From the NCBI GenBank assembly GCA_033819885.1, contig JAQYUZ010000006.1:62001-126000 (forward strand): a stretch of DNA of 64,000 nt. Reading direction: 5' to 3'. This document shows, in pieces, positions 45,697 to 56,100 of the stretch (the stretch's first letter is position 1; each line of letters begins with the position of its first letter). Both the position numbers and the translations under genes were made by a program. Source of the stretch: Microbotryomycetes sp. JL201 (taxonomy: Eukaryota > Basidiomycota > Microbotryomycetes). The notes under the pieces were generated by a model. It searched no databases. It worked only from the letters and a program-made list of their open reading frames with translations, and was not told the DNA's origin.

Positions 45697-47177
45697 ATGG
45701 CTTTGGGGAAACACGACAGAGCGTCGGCCCCACCTCTGCGCAACTCGGTTCGACAAGTTCAAACCTCACGCGACCGTGTCGCATTGCCAACGTCAAACAA
45801 GGCAGCGGGCATGGACAACAAAGCAAGCGAGTCTCGAGTCGACTCGCAAGACGCTCAAATGGCATTACCAGAACCTGCCGTCAATGCCACACAGCTATCG
45901 TCGTCACCGCCGACCGCGACTGCGCACAAAGACGACGACGACGACGACGACAGAGACCAAGATGCTCAAAGACAGACACAAAGCGGCGATGCCGATCCAA
46001 GCGTCCAGCATCTCAAAGCCATCTTTCCAGATCAAACAGACGACGTACTCGAGGCAGTCCTGGCTGCGAACGGCGGTGACTTGCAACGCGCAACCGAACA
46101 GCTACTGCAGATGAGCGATCCAAACTATAAGCAGGACGCTGCAGCCATTGCACAAGCGCAGCAGGACGAAGACTATGCGCGTGCCCTCATGCTAGAGGAG
46201 CAACAAAGCGCACACAGGCAGCGACAACAGCAGGATCAGGAACGTACACCATTGTCGTCAGGGGGCCTTACGTACACGCCATACACTCCAAGGCGGCGGG
46301 TAACAAACTCGACGAGCGGACAACTACGGCAGCAGCCTCACGCAGACGCACGAGGTAGTGGCGGCAGCGGCCCCGGCAACAGTCTGCACTCTGACGCGAC
46401 AGACAGTCAGCAAAGTCAACAGACACAGCCGCGAGATGAGCTCGATCAACTATCTGAGCAATTGTAAGATTTCAGCGCACCCATGTCGCATCAACCTCTC
46501 ACTCACCGTGGCCCGTGCAGCTCGAAACTTGCAGAGCAAGGCAAACGTCAGTTCGGTGTCTTTCTGGGCAAAGCCCGTGAGCAGGTCGGCAAGCTAAATG
46601 AGGCCATCGAGAAGCAAAAGTACGCATGCCGAAACGCACAGTTAGTTCCCAACCACTGCTGATAAACTCTCGTCGACAAAAGAGCGCAATCGTCCGCGTC
46701 CGGGAACAGCAATGTCACCTCGAACCCTCCTGTTCCGCCTGCAAAGGAGCACGCCACTGAGCCTCCAAGATCGTCCAGCCCAGCCAGCGCACCAAAGACT
46801 TCTGTGGTGCCAGAACCATTACCCAAACCGTCTGCTTCCGCGCCCAGAGGTGACGTACTCCCACGTTGAACCAAAACCCATCATCACTGAAAACGCATTT
46901 GCAGAAGCTGAACTGTCAACCTCATCGCCCGTGGCGCCAAGCGGTCGATCCGACAGTAAACCAGATTTTTGTACGTGCTATCAACTCAATTTGCCACGTG
47001 CGAGATTTCATCACTGACATGCATTTCCTGACGCCTCCGACTTGAACAGCGAAAATCGGATTGTTACCGCGACAGTCCGTGTCATTGCTCGACCAGAAGA
47101 ACCGAAAGAATGACAAAGATGACGATGACGATGACGACGAGCTTGAGTACGTCAAGTCACCATTTGACGATGACTAG
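45697..47177 (+). CDS. CUE-domain ubiquitin-binding protein (Cue5-like)
   Basis: Five exons. The ATG at 45697 is the first in frame; an ATG at 45811 is also possible. A polar, Asp-repeat-containing N terminus leads to one CUE domain (VQHLKAIFPDQTDDVLEAVL, AANGGDLQRATEQLLQMSDP). Next is a Gln-rich stretch with a DEDYARALMLEEQQ helix, and an amphipathic region (FSKLAEQGKRQFGVFLGKAR, EQVGKLNEAIEKQK). A Pro/Ser-rich tail follows. The last exons read EAELSTSSPVAPSG, PDFSKIGLLPRQSVSLLDQK, an Asp7 run and SPFDDD. The tail contains D-F-S-K-I, a possible Atg8-interacting motif formed across an exon junction. In yeast, Cue5 links ubiquitinated aggregates to Atg8; equivalence here is inference from domain order. 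Confidence 0.75.
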
Positions 47178-47273
47178 CATTTCGACGACTGGGCCAGTTT
47201 ACAAGCTCTAGTTTTCTGTTGATACAACAATCTCTTGCCCTTCGCAATCGGCTTGCACCAAGTCTCTGTAAAG

Positions 47274-49201
47274 TTATCTGTGCCCGTTTTTTGCTTCTCC
47301 TTGATCTTCCTCGGCGTTTCTTTCTCTGTACACTTTGACCAAATGTTTGATCAAGGGCTCGTCCGCCAAATTTCTCTTCTCGTCTGCCTTTGGTGAATCC
47401 CTCGCCATTCCGGCCTGTATCGATAGTCTGTCCCGGCCAGCCACCGCCCCTGCGTCGCTCGCAAGTTCGGTCGTCTCTGAATCACGTTGTGAATGCGATT
47501 CGTCTCTGTCTAAAGATCCGGACCGTCTCGCATTCTCTCCGACCAGGTTGTGTCGCTTCCACACGTCAGACAATTCAACAAACCCTCCTCTCAACCCAAT
47601 ATCAACAATCTGAGAGATAAAAACACAACAGAAATCGTCAGATTCCTCATCGCACAAGTCCAATCTCAAAAACTCGGTCAAACTGACCTCTTCAACAATT
47701 TTCTCTACCTCTCTTTCCCTGACCAAAGTCTTTTCCCTCTCTTGAACTTCATTGTCCAACAATCGTTTCAATGTTTCGATTTCTGATTGGTTTTGTTCAA
47801 TCTTGTCAAGGACGGCGTCTCGTCTGTTTTGTTCCTTACGTCGACTGCGCCATGATTCAGCCAGAACTTTTCAAGCGACGTCGTTAGCAAGTGTGAATGA
47901 CGTCAATGTGGGAAAGAAAAAGGGGGTTTGATTCGAAACTTACTGATCGCCGCCGCGAAAGCAAACAAGAACGATTCAGAAATAAAATTTGCTCCAGCGT
48001 CGATCGCTCTAAAATGATCAGGCATGGTTCATCGCTTTGTCCTTTTTTTTTTTTTTTTTTTTCAGGCAGAAGACTGGCTCAGAGCATGCTCACCTGGCGT
48101 CGTTCAGCGGTCGGATATGTTTCGGATGGGTTTCGCCGAGCAGTTTGACTCTCATCTGTGTAAGGAAACCCGAGATGCAGGCAAGCGTCAGCCTCGACTT
48201 GCGATTGTTCGAACGTTGAAAACAGAACACGAGGCGGGAAGTAGAGATTGTTGTAGCGAAAGACGAAGCGGTTTGCACGGTTCCAACCGGCAAAGTCATG
48301 GCATGAGCACCAATGCGAGATAGATGAATGCGCCGATTGGCCGACTCGAGGTCAGACAAGCGCAGTCATCACCGCTGCGATTCACAGGAAGAGGCAACGG
48401 CAATCGAACACCGCACGCTCGAGCGACGCCAGTCATTGGGTATTGGGTGTAAAGCGTCAACCAAGCATGGCTTGTGGGACATGAGAGTAATAGAGGCTGA
48501 ATGAATCGCACGAGGTATCGTGCCTTGTGATCTGCAACGGCGGGTTCGCGTGTGCAGTTGATTCGCCATAGGAGAGCTCGCACTGCGAACTTGATGGTGA
48601 CGGTCACAAGCCTTGCCTGATATGTCATTGTTGTACACGTTTTGCAGGCTACGGTCGCGTCCGATGACATGACTCGACAGTTTGGGTGGCGTCGGTTTCG
48701 CAGAGGTGACGCTGAAAGGCCTCGACCCGCTCGGCAGGGCGCGAGTGAATCGTCTACGTCCGAGCAGCTCCCAGACAGCCGGCCACACGCTTCCCGTACA
48801 AGCTCGCTCCTGTCGTCGCTCTGAAAAGCGCCTCTGCCAAGCAAAGGCGATATGATGCTGCAACGTCCCTCTCGTCGCGCCACACAACCAAATCAAGCCT
48901 TACCGTCATCTCCGTTCGGTGCAAGAATTGAGCAAACGAGATTGTCGTCTGCCTAAACCGCTCATGCTCCTTTGCTTCGCGCTTGATCCTGTTGGCGACT
49001 TTGGTGGTGCAGTATGCAATGCAAAGTCAGCGCCGACTGTATGACGATGGACGCATGCGACTCTGGTGGCAGCGCGCACAGAATCCGTTCATCGAAGCGA
49101 TAACGCTGCGCTCCACTGACGATCACAATGACACGAGACAACGACTGACTAGGTTTGGCCAGTGTTCTGAGCAGCAAGCTGCCAATTTTGAGTGATGCCA
49201 T
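47274..49201 (-). CDS. OPA3-like mitochondrial protein
   Basis: Five exons: 49201-49150, 48998-48904, 48155-48094, 48008-47944 and 47866-47274, giving 288 residues. The assembled protein reads MASLKIGSLLLRTLAKPIAN, RIKREAKEHERFRQTTISFA, QFLHRTEMT, MRVKLLGETHPKHIRPLNDA, RAIDAGANFISESFLFAFAA, AIILAESWRSRRKEQNRRDA, then a coiled coil (VLDKIEQNQSEIETLKRLLD). This is the OPA3 domain in full: an N-terminal mitochondrial-targeting-like segment, a central hydrophobic helix and a basic plus coiled-coil end. The phases agree at all four junctions. Beyond residue ~145 a charged, Glu/Arg/Ser-rich extension of ~140 residues follows, absent from short OPA3 proteins. Intron 2 is 748 bp, far longer than the others. 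No single open frame reveals this gene. OPA3 proteins locate to mitochondrial membranes; their biochemical role is not settled. Confidence 0.85.
48043..48062. repeat. T20 homopolymer in an intron of the OPA3-like gene
   Basis: Twenty consecutive T on the plus strand (A20 on the transcribed sense strand) lie within the 85 bp third intron, between the donor at 48093 and the acceptor at 48009. On the sense strand it is an A tract, so it is not the polypyrimidine tract of this intron. Confidence 0.9.
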
Positions 49202-49403
49202 GGCATTCCCAATGAGCTCTGAGTTGCGAGTCGTTGGTCCTTGAGCTCGACGGCGGTGCTGGCCGAGCGATGACGCGTTTATCCATTGATGATTGCTATT
49301 GCCGGCCAAAAGCGTGCAAGGCCTTTAGAAAGACAATCCATTGCAGTCACTTTACTCCGTTTAAATATTGTCATCCGCCGAAACAACCCACAAATCGAGC
49401 ATA

Positions 49404-50477
49404 TCAACACAAAAGCTTCCAGCCCTTCCTAAGAACGTCATCATACTTGACACCCAGCCAGTTTGGCATGTTTTGATTGGCAGCCAACATGATTCTCGCC
49501 ACTCCGAGTCCCACGGAGCCCAAAACGGCTGCGTATCCGACATGCCAGGATCCGATGCCACCGGTGACGTCCACATCTGCATCCAAGCTCGAGGGATCGG
49601 CTGCTTTACGCCGAGAAGATCGCCTTTTGGACAATGATTTCGGACTTGTCCGACCTGACGACAATATTCTGATCCCAACGATGGCGTGATAAGTCGCGAG
49701 GCTTGCCAACAAGCCGTAGCTCAGACCATGCAAAGTTTGGACAACTTTCGAAGCCGACGCCGTACGGACAGAGTGGTGGACGAAAGAGTAATTGAAAAAC
49801 GGTGTCAGGTCGAGACTTGACGGCACAAAGCGGTGGATGTAGCTGTGGTGCAATACAACCGGAATGAGAGCATAACCTGTTAATTGGTGCGTTGTTGGTT
49901 TCGGAATGGCCCGAACTAGGGCTCGCAATGTTTCAATGATATTTTGACGACCGTGAGTTGGCTGCCCGACACGCACGCTGGACGACCTGACGGTCACTGG
50001 TGGCTTATCTGCCAATGCAATCATGTCGAGTTCCTCTTCCTCGACTGTCATGGTACACAAGGGGATAAGAAATTCAGCCAAGGTCTCACACCTCACGCTC
50101 GTGAACGAGCCCAACGTCAAGGAAACAATCAGCTCACCCGCATCTGCCATATTCTCGAGCCTGTCCCTCAACTTTGCCCTCTCTACACCTTTCAAGACCC
50201 TCAATACGACGCCGCTGACGACATGCGCTCCCGCACTGACGATGACGACGACGAACTCTTTCAAGCCGCCTTGATAGTACTCTCTACCCAGCAACATGAC
50301 ATCTGATGCCCTACCAACGGCATCTTGTGTTGCGACGGCAGCAGACACAGGCGTTGCAAGATGAACGACGACGAATGAGGCAAAGGCGACAGCCGAAGCG
50401 CTTTGTACCGTTCTCGCCGCGCGTATCAGAGTCCTTGTGGTTGATTGCGGTCTCTTGCTGGGCGCGGACTGGCTCAT
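49404..50477 (-). CDS. MCP1: Mcp1-like mitochondrial outer membrane protein (MCP1 transmembrane family)
   Basis: A single open frame of 357 residues from the ATG at 50477 (MSQSAPSKRPQSTTRTLIRA). The MCP1 transmembrane pattern is visible: VQSASAVAFASFVVVHLATP, LLGREYYQGGLKEFVVVIVS, AHVVSGVVLRVL, HQLTGYALIPVVLHHSYIHR, FNYSFVHHSV, YGLLASLATYHAIVGIRIL, and a C-terminal helix (VGYAAVLGSVGLGVARIML). The conserved His residues of the paired HQLTGY/HxxxHR segments are present. Yeast Mcp1 suppresses ERMES defects and works with Vps13 in mitochondrial lipid supply. A ~60-residue hydrophilic stretch before HQLTGY (TMTVEEEELDMIALADKPPV) could be a true loop or hide an in-frame intron beginning at a GTGAG near 50090. 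The frame extends upstream to a GTG at 50660. Confidence 0.8.
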   Translation of the reverse strand: MSQSAPSKRPQSTTRTLIRAARTVQSASAVAFASFVVVHLATPVSAAVATQDAVGRASDVMLLGREYYQGGLKEFVVVIVSAGAHVVSGVVLRVLKGVERAKLRDRLENMADAGELIVSLTLGSFTSVRCETLAEFLIPLCTMTVEEEELDMIALADKPPVTVRSSSVRVGQPTHGRQNIIETLRALVRAIPKPTTHQLTGYALIPVVLHHSYIHRFVPSSLDLTPFFNYSFVHHSVRTASASKVVQTLHGLSYGLLASLATYHAIVGIRILSSGRTSPKSLSKRRSSRRKAADPSSLDADVDVTGGIGSWHVGYAAVLGSVGLGVARIMLAANQNMPNWLGVKYDDVLRKGWKLLC

Positions 50478-50625
50478 CACAGCGACATTCACAGCGACAG
50501 AAAGAAGGAGGGGGCACCTAGGCAGGCACGTGACTCGTGGCATCAGAGTCTGAGAAATTGCAATCAATATACTGCTCTCTGATAACTTCAAAATAAGGGA
50601 TTCTACAGACCCTAGATCAACACGT

Positions 50626-52939
50626 TCAAACCGCCGTCGAATGCCGTCGCCCGGCAACACCAGGACCCTTGTTCAACAACCCGTTCTTCACAGACAATCT
50701 ATCTCTCCCTTTTCCCTCAATCTCGTGACCCGCTCGCGTCATTGTAATGTTGAGAGTTGTGTTGTCTGCGCCGCCAGTTAGAGACTGTCTTTTCGTGACA
50801 GAGTTTGCCCGGTTCTTGAGGAACGCCACTTCGTCAAACGAGTCCACAGGTTCGTCTGCTTGATCAAGAGCGCCACTGACGAGTTCCCGAACGCCGTCAG
50901 GTTTATCATTCTCGTCCACTGAAATGTGGTCGGTCGAAGACGAGCCCGACCTGTCCAATTGCGAGAATGAAGAAGACGACAGCGGCGTCTTGGTTGATTT
51001 GCGAGGACCTTTTGAATTGGACGCGGCGTATGTTTGCGGTACATAATCTTCTGGTCTGCGCATTTTGCTTTGCAAGGGAAGAACGATCAGTCGCGAACCC
51101 GGTTGCCGCGTGGAGAGGGCAGCGACTTACGTATTCAATTTCGGCAAAGCATAGTTGACAGACTTGCGCGCCCTCCGACCACCTTCGCCAGCGGGGTCCT
51201 GACTTTCCTCTGCATTCTCAGGCGGTCTGGATGAGCTTGCTTCTTCGTTAACAGCGTCGAGTGATTGGATCTTTCGGCTCGATCGTGCTTTGATCGTTCC
51301 ATTCATAGTCTCTGATATTGCCGTTCTTCTGTCACTGCTAGTCGCTTTCGTCCCTTGGTCTCGAATGGATGTTTGCGCCTGCTTGACGAGCTTCGCCGCT
51401 TGTGTAATATTTGTTTTGATGGGCCTACGTTGGGCCGCGTCTGCAGTGCGGCATCCTGCGTTGGTACTTGCACTTGTCGTGGCATCGCCTCTCGTCTCTG
51501 TCAAACTCGATCGATTTTTTGACGCCGCGTTGGCTTCAACAAAGTCTTCATCGTCGTCATCGACGTCCTCTTCGGACGTGTCGTCATTACGATAGTCGTA
51601 TTTTCTCGACGCAAGCGGTTTTTTCAGAAGCCCACTGGCCCGCCGTGGGGGTCTCTGCTCCACATTTTCGCGCGCTGAAGCTGATGGTGCTGCAGGGGGA
51701 GCTCTTTTGCGCACGGTTTTGTCGCTTGTCGCACGCGCAGAATCGTCAACCGGTTCAGAGGTGGGGGAGGCGGTAATGTCGACCTCGATTATAGGAGCAG
51801 GTGACGCCATTGCAAATATTGAAGAGAGCTGAACTGGGGAGGTCTGAGCAGAAACGGGTTGGGATCCGCTAGTTTCTTCTCGAAGGCTGTTACCAGCATT
51901 GAAGGGTTCATTTAGTACATTGCCGAGCGAGCAAGAGTAGTCATCATCATTCTCAAGGTCGTCTCACCCTTCGAGCACTGGCCCGCCCCACCAGTTTGCG
52001 CCTCCCTCGCCATCGTCGTGTGGTCCATTGTCATGTTCTTCAGCACTCGCTTCAGCTCCCTCGGAGATGTAGCTCAGGTCTGGCATTGCCGTGATCGAAA
52101 GCCGTCCCTGCTTGTTCGCAAGAGACCGCCGCCGTGAAATCGACACGTTTGTCGAGTCCGTCGGTTCTTGTCGACTTGATGAAGTTTCATTTACCGGCGC
52201 CGAGAGACTCGAGGCTTGACTTAAGCTCGCGCGCGGAGGCGCTGCAGCGTCAAGTCAGCTTTCGACCTGTCATCACTGGTTAAAAGACTGACGCGTTGAC
52301 GGAGCGTTTGCAGGTACGTTGGACGGCAGCGGTAAAATAGACAAGCACGCTTGCAGCGATGCGACGGCGTTGACGAGCGATTGCCGCATGATCTGCGAGA
52401 GCACAAGATGAGTTTCTGTGCAAGAGGCCAACGAGTGGCCCAAGCGAGCCAGTTTGCGATGAGGCTTACGTCGATTTGTTCCTGGTCGACGGGCGAGCCT
52501 GAGCCATGCGCATGCTGCAATCTCTCTAACTTGTCTTGTAGCTCTGCTTGTCGTTGCTGTGCCCTGTCGACTTGAGTGCGCAGGCTGGCGTTCTCGCATT
52601 CGAGCTGAAAGTGCGAGCCCTTGAGCGACAGCCGTTCGGCCCTCAGCAGCGTCAGCGTCCGATTCAGCTCTGCATTTGTCCTGTTCAGACGGCGATAGTT
52701 CAGCGCTCGAGGCTCTGAGGGGAATGCGAGCGAGCGGGCGGACGCACTTGTTGAGTTCGCTGTTTTTGTGAATGATTTCCTTGTTCTGGGCGAGGTGCTT
52801 CTTGCGGACTGAACAGATGCGGGTTGATCCAGGTGTGTCAGCTTGTGTGTGATGCCCTGAGCTCGGTTTGGGAGGGATGGCAGCTCGGCCGAACCGGTCA
52901 GTCAACAATCGTCCAGAGCTCGGCACTGACAGTTGTCAT
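50626..52939 (-). CDS. SGO1: Shugoshin
   Basis: Protects centromeric cohesin with PP2A and recruits the chromosomal passenger complex. From the ATG at 52939 (MTTVSAELWTIVDRFGRAAI) the frame reads directly into the conserved start of the N-terminal coiled coil (CSVRKKHLAQNKEIIHKNSE). After an intron it continues with LNRTNAELNRTLTLLRAERL, SLKGSHFQLECENASLRTQV, DRAQQRQAELQDKLERLQHA. The middle is long, acidic and Ser-rich over several exons (SRRRSLANKQGRLSITAMPD, WWGGPVLEG, EEDVDDDDEDFVEA). The basic shugoshin C-terminal box GRRARKSVNYALPKLNT-KMRRP is formed across an intron near 51120-51060; in other species it binds phosphorylated H2A. The tail ends GRRHSTAV. The gene is divergent from the Rap1-like gene, with 212 bp between ATGs. 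Confidence 0.85.
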
Positions 52940-53151
52940 AGGCCTCGTACGTCGGGTTGTACGGAGTGCTGCCTGCAGGTTGAGTCGCCTGCAGGCCGCT
53001 CAGTCGCCGAGTTGTCGCCAGCGTGGGCGTGGGCGTGCGTGAGCGAGCGAGTGGTCTCGTCTGGTCAAAGCGCGCAGTCGCGCGCGAGTGCTGCGCTGCG
53101 CAGGCGACTGGTTTCCCGTCCGCGACACATCACCTCCTACCAACACGACGC
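52940..53151. promoter_or_regulatory. Shared divergent promoter of SGO1 and the Rap1-like gene
   Basis: 212 bp separate the two predicted ATGs. The stretch is rich in GAGCGAGCGAG/CGCGCG motifs with no TATA box. A GCGCGCGAG element occurs near 53088. If the Rap1-like protein starts further upstream at the ATG near 52877, the two coding regions would overlap instead. Confidence 0.4.
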
Positions 53152-56100
53152 ATGGGGTCAGTCTGTGACGACAAATGACACGTCCTCAAGCTTGCTGATC
53201 CTCGCCTGGCCGCTGTCCGTCTCACCCTGCAGCCCGCGCACGCCCTTCTCCATCGAAGAGAAGCGCAAGCTCGCAGAATGGCTCGCAACCAAACCAGACT
53301 TTGAGAACGTCAAGAAATCGGCATTCTCAGAGTTTGCAAACAGGGTGAGCCACGCCATGCCCCGTTGCCGCCGTTCCCCGTCCCTCGAACTCGCTCAGCT
53401 GACTGGCGCACCCACACAGAACCCGACTCATACGATAGATGCATGGTTCGATCATTGGAGACGCGCAGGTCGTGCCACAGTCGTCGCAATGGTCAAGCAA
53501 ATCAAGCAACAGCAAGCATCAGCGAAGCGGCGGAAGCGCCAAAGACTGCTGGGAAACGAACCGCAAGCAGCCTCTGACGAGGAAACGGCAGCTACATCGA
53601 ACCGACCCGCTGGCGCAAGCTCGTCCGCCCGGGCCCAACCTATGGACACGTCCGACGAAGGCGAACAGTCACCGGTCCGGCCCTCAGGGAAGCGCAGCGC
53701 CTTCACTGACGCCGACTTTGACGCGATTGTAAAAGCTCTGGACAGGACTGACAGAAATGGCACTTCAAAGACCGAGATGTACGAGCAGCTTGCCGCAAAA
53801 GTGAGTTCCCAAACGCCACTCTGCCCGGGCCATCTCATTCTGATCCTGATCACCATGCTGCAGTATCCGACCCATACATTCAGCTCTTGGCAAACATTCT
53901 ACAGCTCGCATCGACAGAGAATCGAGAGCGCTGTGGAAGCCCGCCAGAAACGCCGGGCCAAACGCGACCAAGAGACTCTCGAGGCGCTCAGGCAAGCGAG
54001 AACTCGAAACTCAGTAGCCTCCACGAGTGGACACCGGTCGGTGCCGGCCCCAGCTCCTGATGAGTCGGTCGAGCGTCAATCTCTCACCCGATCTCCAGCT
54101 CGAGTCAGCGAAGAGCTGGATCTGGCTAGTGCCCGAAAACGCAAATCGCCCAAGGAAATCCCAGAGCCGAGACCGACACCTGACTTAGCAAAATCAACCT
54201 CTGAACGCAAAGGGAACGCCGTACATGCTGCTGGCCGATCAAGAACTGGCTCTTCTCCTTCTCCTGCAGCCAGTCTACCTGGTGAAAGCTCGCCATCTGG
54301 TCGTCGCAACGGCGGCGGCAATGATCACGATGCTCGGCGTAAGAGAAATTTACCAAGTCCAAGCACAAGTCGACCTCAGATGCAGACATCTCCTGCCACA
54401 CCTCGTGTGCGGACTAGGCGCTCGCGGTCGACCAAGTCGGAAGCACCCGAAATGGACGAGGAAAACAAGACTGCTCGTTCTCCAGCGCCAACGCCTTCCA
54501 GAAGGCCTCTGCAACCTGTTCGAGTTGAAGACTCGGACGCGGAACCACCTACGGAGGACGATGACGATGAGGTGGCGGCGCAATTGCAGGGCGAGTCAAG
54601 ACCGACTGTCCGGGCACCTGCTCTTTCAGCAGCATCAGTGGATGTTGCGACTCCGGTACAGGTACCTGCTCTTTCGGCAGCACCAGTGGACGTGACTCCG
54701 GTACAGGCTCAGATTCTAGCTTCACCAAAAGGACGACCTGCCGAGCCTGCCGAGCCTACCGAGCCTGCCGAGCCTACCGAGCCTGCCGAGAACGACAGCT
54801 TTTTCACCGGAACAGATGAACATATACTGGTGCAGCAACTTGCACAAGCAGAGTTGAATGGTAAAGACAAGGCCAGTGTTTGGAAATTCTTGGGCACGAA
54901 CGTGAGCGCATGACCAGACTTGCAGAGCTCAACCCTGACTGGTATCTGAACCTTGGCAGTATCCAATCCACTCTGAGGACGAATGGCAAACATATTACAT
55001 GTCCAATATGAGTCGACTGTTTCCTTGGGTTGCCAATCGCGTTGCAGAGATTTTCAAGATGCGCGACATGAAAGCAAGACGGGCGTCAAGCTCTCGTCAG
55101 CCGAGTCCGGCTTTGGGTTCCGCAGCTACGTCTTTTCCGCGGAAGAAGACGGCGGGCAACACTTCCACTGTCTTGCCAGCGGCTACGAGTCGATCCAACC
55201 CTTTGTCCGTAGCCGGTCCTACGGGAGTCAGCGGATTATCGACGACGACGCCTGCCCGAGCACCCACAAATCGATCAGCTCAAGTCAGGAAAACGGACAA
55301 CCTCACTCCTGAGGAAGAAGCCGAGCTGCCTTCGCCTTATTTGAAAACGCAGGTTTTTCCGCCGAGAGAAGACAAAGTGGGAGGACAAGTACAGGCGGAA
55401 GAACCATCACTGACCAATGCTACGACGACGAGTTCACAAGATGACGACATCAGATCTGCTAAGACTGGCACTCGAGCCGTCGAAGGTGTTCAGGACTCGG
55501 TGGATTTGGACGATGCAGAAAATATAGCGATCGAGACCGAGATTCGCGAGGCTCAGAATGCCACGTTTGTCACGACGCGTCCGACTCGAGAGATGGACGT
55601 CGAAGATCGACAACCGAGCGGGGTTTTCGACGAGGCAGCAGTCGTGCTCAAAGAAGAAATCGAGACAAAGGAAGCGACGACGCCTATGCAGAGTCAAGCG
55701 GACGAGCGGGTACGGCAAGGCGAGCGCGAACGCGAAGAACGAGCGTCGAACGAGCTCGACCAAGAGTCTGCCGGCTCACGCGATGGGTCAGTCGATCAAC
55801 AGCAATTCTTTCGACCAATCGACGAGCCAGACAAAGATGAGCTTTTCGAGGCTGATATGGTCTGGGAAGACTTCACCTCCACACGTGCAAAAGTTGAAAC
55901 TTTCCTCGGCAATTTTGAGGCAGTGTCTCGCCGCTCCGCGTCGGTGAAGAGAGCAGCAGACGGCAACGACGAGTCGACCTCACACCGCCATGCAGTAGCA
56001 CCGACAGCCCCGAACGAAGGTGTCTCTCTGCAGAATCGGAAGCGTCGTCGAACTGCGCAATCGTCTGACGAAGAGGACGGCGTGAACATGCGGAAGCTGC

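Noticed and set aside
48160-48400. Box C/D snoRNA in the long OPA3-like intron
   Set aside because: A GTGATGA resembling a C box exists near 48370, but no CTGA D box lies at a suitable distance with a closing stem.
48296-48883. 195-codon minus-strand open frame (non-ATG start) within the long OPA3-like intron
   Set aside because: No conserved motif. It overlaps a comparable frame in another phase and is interrupted by neither splice signals nor homology that would support an exon. Kept only as part of the long-intron observation.
50478-50660. N-terminal extension of the Mcp1-like protein
   Set aside because: The open frame starts at GTG. The ATG at 50477 gives the expected short hydrophilic start before the first membrane helix; an ATG inside the extension cannot be excluded but adds nothing conserved.
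52868-53151. Longer N terminus for the Rap1-like protein
   Set aside because: The upstream open frame begins at TTG (first ATG near 52877), is low in recognisable structure and overlaps the first exon of SGO1. Splicing ATGGG to the exon at 53233 is simpler.
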